A DNA stretch of 33,276 nucleotides from Alphaproteobacteria bacterium. GTDB lineage: Bacteria; Pseudomonadota; Alphaproteobacteria; SMXQ01. The notes beneath the pieces are model-generated. The model did no database searches and was not told the DNA's origin. It saw only the letters and a list, made by a program, of their open reading frames with translations. Each line of letters opens with the position of its first letter. Positions within the stretch are counted from its first letter, which is position 1. Positions 30,265-33,276 of the stretch are shown one piece after another. The position numbers were made by a program, and so were the translations under genes. Location: positions 82,884 to 116,159 of the forward strand of contig JAURLI010000003.1 of NCBI GenBank assembly GCA_030831315.1, read 5' to 3'.

Positions 30265-31394
30265 CGGCCGATGGCCCCATCCTCCATATCCTGCAATGCA
30301 CGAATCTCGGCGGGATGGAGCACGCCGCCCTGCGAACGATGGAGAACCTGCGTGGTCATGGCGCGCGGTTTCGGCTAGCGACACCCCGGCCATTTGGTCC
30401 GGGCGCTGCCGCCTTCCAGGCTTTCGATCCCGAGATGCGCGATTTTCCCTATCGCGGGCGTTTTGGCTGGCGCGATTTTCCCGCTTTTCGCCGCCATGTC
30501 CGCTCGCTTGCCGCCGGGTGCAGGGGCATCTGGGTGACCGGCACCAGCGCCGCATCACTGGCGGCTATTCGTGGCTTGCCGGGCCCGAAGGTCCTTTCCC
30601 ACCACTACCATCATTTTGAGCGGCCCTTTTCGTGGCTGCGTTGGCGGGCGTTCTACGAGCTCGTCTGCCGCGATCTCGATATCATCATCTATCCATCCGC
30701 CTTTACCCGTGACGAGGCCCTGCGTATTGCGCCATGGCTCAAGGAACGCGCGATCATCGTCCGAAACGGGTGCGAGATGGGCTATCGCGACGACAGCGAA
30801 CGCCGCCAGGCACGGGCGGACGCCCGCCGCCGTCTCGGTCTGCCGACGGACTCATTCATTGTCGGCGGTGCGGGTTGGCTGATCGACCGCAAGCGTTTTG
30901 ATGTTTTCCTGACGACAGCACAGAAGATAGCAGCGGCGATCCCTGCTGCGCGTTTCGTGATCTGCGGCGACGGCCCCTTGCGTGGCGCGCTGGAAGAACA
31001 GGCGCGCAATCTCGGAATTGCCGATCGCGTTCTTTTCGCCGGCTGGGTGCATGACATCGGCGAGTATTATCGGGCGTGGGATGTGGTGCTTTTCGTGTCC
31101 GACTATGACGCATTCGGACTGACGCCGATTGAAGCGGCCGTCCATGGGGCGGTGATCGTTGCCTCCGTGCGCTATGGCGGGCTCGGCGAGTTTCTCACCG
31201 ATGGCGAGAATGGCTTTCTGTTTTGCGATCACGATGTCACGGCGATGGCCGATCGGGTGACGCTCCTGTATTCTTCACCAGAACTCCGCGCGCGACTGCG
31301 GGCGGCGGCGGCGGAAAAGATCCAGCGTGAATACGACATCGAAAAAGTGACGCAATTCTTCAGGAAAACTTTTGGCGTGGGAGTTCCCCGATGA
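30261..31394 (+). CDS. Glycosyltransferase, GT4-like (group 1)
   Basis: GT-B glycosyltransferase of 377 residues. The N-terminus has LHILQCTNLGGMEHAALRTMENL, the typical glycine-rich acceptor-side loop of GT4 enzymes. The C-terminal domain has SFIVGGAGWLIDRKRFDVFL, RFVICGDGPLRGALEEQARNLGIADRVLFAGWV and DYDAFGLTPIEAAVHGAVIVAS with the E-x7-E-like motif. It should add a sugar to the lipid-linked repeat unit on the cytoplasmic face. Start and stop are in ATGA overlaps with the Wzy-like and next glycosyltransferase genes. Confidence 0.93.
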   Translation: MTADGPILHILQCTNLGGMEHAALRTMENLRGHGARFRLATPRPFGPGAAAFQAFDPEMRDFPYRGRFGWRDFPAFRRHVRSLAAGCRGIWVTGTSAASLAAIRGLPGPKVLSHHYHHFERPFSWLRWRAFYELVCRDLDIIIYPSAFTRDEALRIAPWLKERAIIVRNGCEMGYRDDSERRQARADARRRLGLPTDSFIVGGAGWLIDRKRFDVFLTTAQKIAAAIPAARFVICGDGPLRGALEEQARNLGIADRVLFAGWVHDIGEYYRAWDVVLFVSDYDAFGLTPIEAAVHGAVIVASVRYGGLGEFLTDGENGFLFCDHDVTAMADRVTLLYSSPELRARLRAAAAEKIQREYDIEKVTQFFRKTFGVGVPR

Positions 31395-32524
31395 CCGCGC
31401 ATCCCGTGATCGCTTTCGTCTGGGGCCAATTCGGTCCATACCACATGGACCGTTGCGAGGCCGCCGCCGAGGGCCTTCGCGGCATCGCCTCCGTTGTGGG
31501 CATCGAAGTGGCTGGGGCCAGCGATTATTACGCCTGGGACCGGACCGGCGAGGGCGCCAGTTTCCGCAAGATGACGCTGTATCCCGATCGCTCCTATAAC
31601 GCGACGACCCGGTTCGGGCGCTTTTGCCGGATCGTGCGGGCCTGCCTGTCCTCGCGCGCCCGGCATGTTTTCATGTGCCATGCGAGCGAGCCGGAATATC
31701 TCGCTGCCGCCCTGTCGTTGCGCCTGCTTGGGCGCCGCCTTTACGTGATGACGGAATCGAAATTTGACGATTTGCCGCGATCGGGCTGGCGCGAGGTGGC
31801 GAAGAAATTCTTCTATCTGCCCTACATGGGCGCCCTTGTCGGCGGCGCGCGCAGCCGCGCCTATATGCGTTTTCTCGGCTTTGCCGAAAACGCGATCGCC
31901 GAAGGCTACGATAGCGTTTCCATCGCCCGCGTGCGGCGTCTTGCCCATGCGCCGGCGGCCCCGGACGGGCTGCCCTTCGCCGAACGCCATTTCACGGTCA
32001 TTGCCCGTCTGGTCGCCAAGAAGAACATCGCCCTCGCCATTGATGCCTATCGCCGCTATCGCGATATCGCCGCCGCCTCGCCGGGCGCGGTCGTCCGTGA
32101 TCTGTTGATATACGGCTCCGGCCCGCTCGAAGATGACCTGCGCACCCGCGCGGGGATGTTGGAAGGGCTGCGCTTCATGGGCTTCCAGCAGGAGGCGGCC
32201 ATTGCCCGTGCGCTCGCGTCAAGCCTCGCCCTCATTCTGCCGAGCGTGGAGGAGCAGTGGGGCCTTGTCGTCAACGAGGCCGCGGCCATGGGCGTGCCGT
32301 CGCTGGTCACTGCTCAGGTCGGCGCCTGCGACCGGCTGGTTCGCGCCGGCGTCAGCGGTTACATCATCGAGCCCGACAACAGCGAAGGCCTTGCTCGCCT
32401 GATGCATCGCGTCGGCGTCGACGAGCGAGAGTGGCGCACCCTGGCCGAAGGCGCCGCCGCTGCTGCGCCAGAGGGCGACACGGCGTGCTTCGCTGCCGGT
32501 GTTCGCGTGCTTACGGGGGTCTGA
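31391..32524 (+). CDS. Glycosyltransferase, GT4-like (group 1)
   Basis: GT-B glycosyltransferase of 377 residues. The N-terminus (IAFVWGQFGPYHMDRCEAAAEGL) resembles other GT4 enzymes that begin with a short strand and a conserved H-x-x-R-like element. The C-terminal domain shows HFTVIARLVAKKNIALAIDAYRRY, LLIYGSGPLEDDLR and LPSVEEQWGLVVNEAAAMGVPSLVT, the last with the E-x7-E motif. The mid part has a hydrophobic, positively charged patch (REVAKKFFYLPYMGALVGGARSRAYMRF) that could contact the membrane. The start is in an ATGA overlap. The next glycosyltransferase starts one base after its stop. Confidence 0.92.
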   Translation: MTAHPVIAFVWGQFGPYHMDRCEAAAEGLRGIASVVGIEVAGASDYYAWDRTGEGASFRKMTLYPDRSYNATTRFGRFCRIVRACLSSRARHVFMCHASEPEYLAAALSLRLLGRRLYVMTESKFDDLPRSGWREVAKKFFYLPYMGALVGGARSRAYMRFLGFAENAIAEGYDSVSIARVRRLAHAPAAPDGLPFAERHFTVIARLVAKKNIALAIDAYRRYRDIAAASPGAVVRDLLIYGSGPLEDDLRTRAGMLEGLRFMGFQQEAAIARALASSLALILPSVEEQWGLVVNEAAAMGVPSLVTAQVGACDRLVRAGVSGYIIEPDNSEGLARLMHRVGVDEREWRTLAEGAAAAAPEGDTACFAAGVRVLTGV

Positions 32525-32525
32525 A

Positions 32526-33276
32526 TTGGCTTCGCCGTCAAGCGCATCGCGTCCTGTGCTCATCGGCCCTTTCCCGCCGCCGATGCAGGGCGCGGCGGAA
32601 ATTACCGAACGGATACATCGGTTGCTTGCGGCCCGGGGCCCGGTCGTGAAATGCGACACCGCCCCGAAGGGCCGGTTGCGTGGTCCCCTTTACCACCTGT
32701 CGCGCCTTTCGCGCGTAATGGCTGCGCTTGGGGCGATTTTTGCTGGTGGCCGCAACGACGGCGCGGTCTATATCTCGGCGACCGGCGGTGCCGGTGTTTT
32801 CTACGATATCCTTCTTGCGGCTGCTGCCCGCGGCCTGCGTCGCCCCCTGTTTCTGCATCATCATTCTTTTGCCTATGTCGATCGCACCGACTGGCGCCGC
32901 CGCCTGCTGTTCGCCGTTGCGGGCGCATCATGCCGTCACATCTGTCTGTGCCCACGCATGGCTTGCGAGTTGCGGGCGCGTTACCGGGGGGTGGGCGAGG
33001 TCAGGATCGTGTCCAACGCGGCGCATTTCCCGCCGCCATCCTCGCTTCCCCGTGCGACTTCCGGTGGTTTTGTCATCGGGCACCTGTCCAACCTCAGCCG
33101 GGACAAGGGGCTTGATCTCGTCATTGAAACGCTGGAACGCTGTGACGGGGCCACGCGGCTGGTGCTTGCCGGAAATCCGGCTGACGGGGACGCGGCTGCC
33201 CTGCTCGCCGATGCAAAGGCGCGGCTGGGTGCGCGGCCCGATCTGCGCGGCCATCTTGAGGGCGAAGCCAAGCGGC
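32526..33276 (+). CDS. Glycosyltransferase, GT4-like (3' end outside window)
   Basis: Partial reading frame of 250 codons that runs off the window, so no stop is seen. The start is taken as TTG at 32526, one base after the previous stop (TGA-A-TTG). An ATG at 32583 is later but would remove the opening strand RPVLIGPFPPPMQGAAEIT. The frame shows the N-terminal GT-B region with that glycine/proline loop, VYISATGGAGVFYDILLAAAARG and LFLHHHSFAYVDRTDWRRRLL. The linker then enters the group 1 domain at FVIGHLSNLSRDKGLDLVIETLERC. This is enough to call a GT4-type enzyme of the same operon. Confidence 0.85.
   Translation, partial: MASPSSASRPVLIGPFPPPMQGAAEITERIHRLLAARGPVVKCDTAPKGRLRGPLYHLSRLSRVMAALGAIFAGGRNDGAVYISATGGAGVFYDILLAAAARGLRRPLFLHHHSFAYVDRTDWRRRLLFAVAGASCRHICLCPRMACELRARYRGVGEVRIVSNAAHFPPPSSLPRATSGGFVIGHLSNLSRDKGLDLVIETLERCDGATRLVLAGNPADGDAAALLADAKARLGARPDLRGHLEGEAKR

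Overview
The window is GC-rich and densely coded, with short or overlapping gene junctions. Its gene types (long two-domain dCTP deaminase, YcgN, compact class A PBP, short Wza-like export lipoprotein, BTLCP protease) point to an alphaproteobacterium, probably of the Rhodospirillales sensu lato. That placement is inference from gene content. I see no rRNA, tRNA, IS element, phage gene or CRISPR array.

Region 1 (1-6362) is housekeeping. It holds the 3' part of a PdxA/PdxA2-type dehydrogenase and a bifunctional class A penicillin-binding protein on +. A tightly coupled minus-strand run follows: cobA-type uroporphyrinogen-III methyltransferase, then ycgN, then a YgjP-like metallopeptidase, then a Bcr/CflA-type MFS exporter.

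Region 2 (6532-11900) looks like the tail of a cobalamin cluster but is odd. A CobD/CbiB-like membrane protein on + converges with a minus-strand run of ABC exporter ATPase, ABC permease, CobS-like membrane protein, CobC-like histidine phosphatase and dCTP deaminase. Both the CobD-like and the CobS-like protein keep the family framework but have lost nearly all signature catalytic residues, while the phosphatase between them is intact. The pair are probably pseudoenzymes or have been repurposed.

Region 3 (12118 to the end) is an exopolysaccharide locus. The first + block codes for a secreted beta-sandwich protein, an outer-membrane beta-barrel, a short Wza-like lipoprotein, a Wzc-like tyrosine autokinase with a tyrosine-rich tail, and an unknown membrane-anchored protein. 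It converges with a minus block of LapG-like cysteine protease, polyprenyl-phosphate sugar-1-phosphate transferase and O-antigen ligase/polymerase-type protein. Divergent from the protease is a dCache-PAS-HD-GYP-like receptor whose HD and GYP motifs are broken. After it comes a chain running off the window: PPP-type phosphatase, FkbM methyltransferase, Wzx-type flippase, glycosyltransferase, Wzy-like polymerase and three more glycosyltransferases, the last cut by the window edge. Five consecutive junctions in this chain are 4-base ATGA overlaps.

Together Region 3 could support a Wzx/Wzy-type polysaccharide: lipid-linked initiation, glycosyl transfer and decoration, flipping, polymerisation, kinase-controlled chain length and outer-membrane export. 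The two observations most worth following are the LapG-like protease paired with a degenerate HD-GYP receptor, which may replace LapD, and the CobD-like/CobS-like pseudoenzyme pair. A 16-base AT-rich sequence, identical in two intergenic regions of the EPS locus, is a candidate shared regulatory element.
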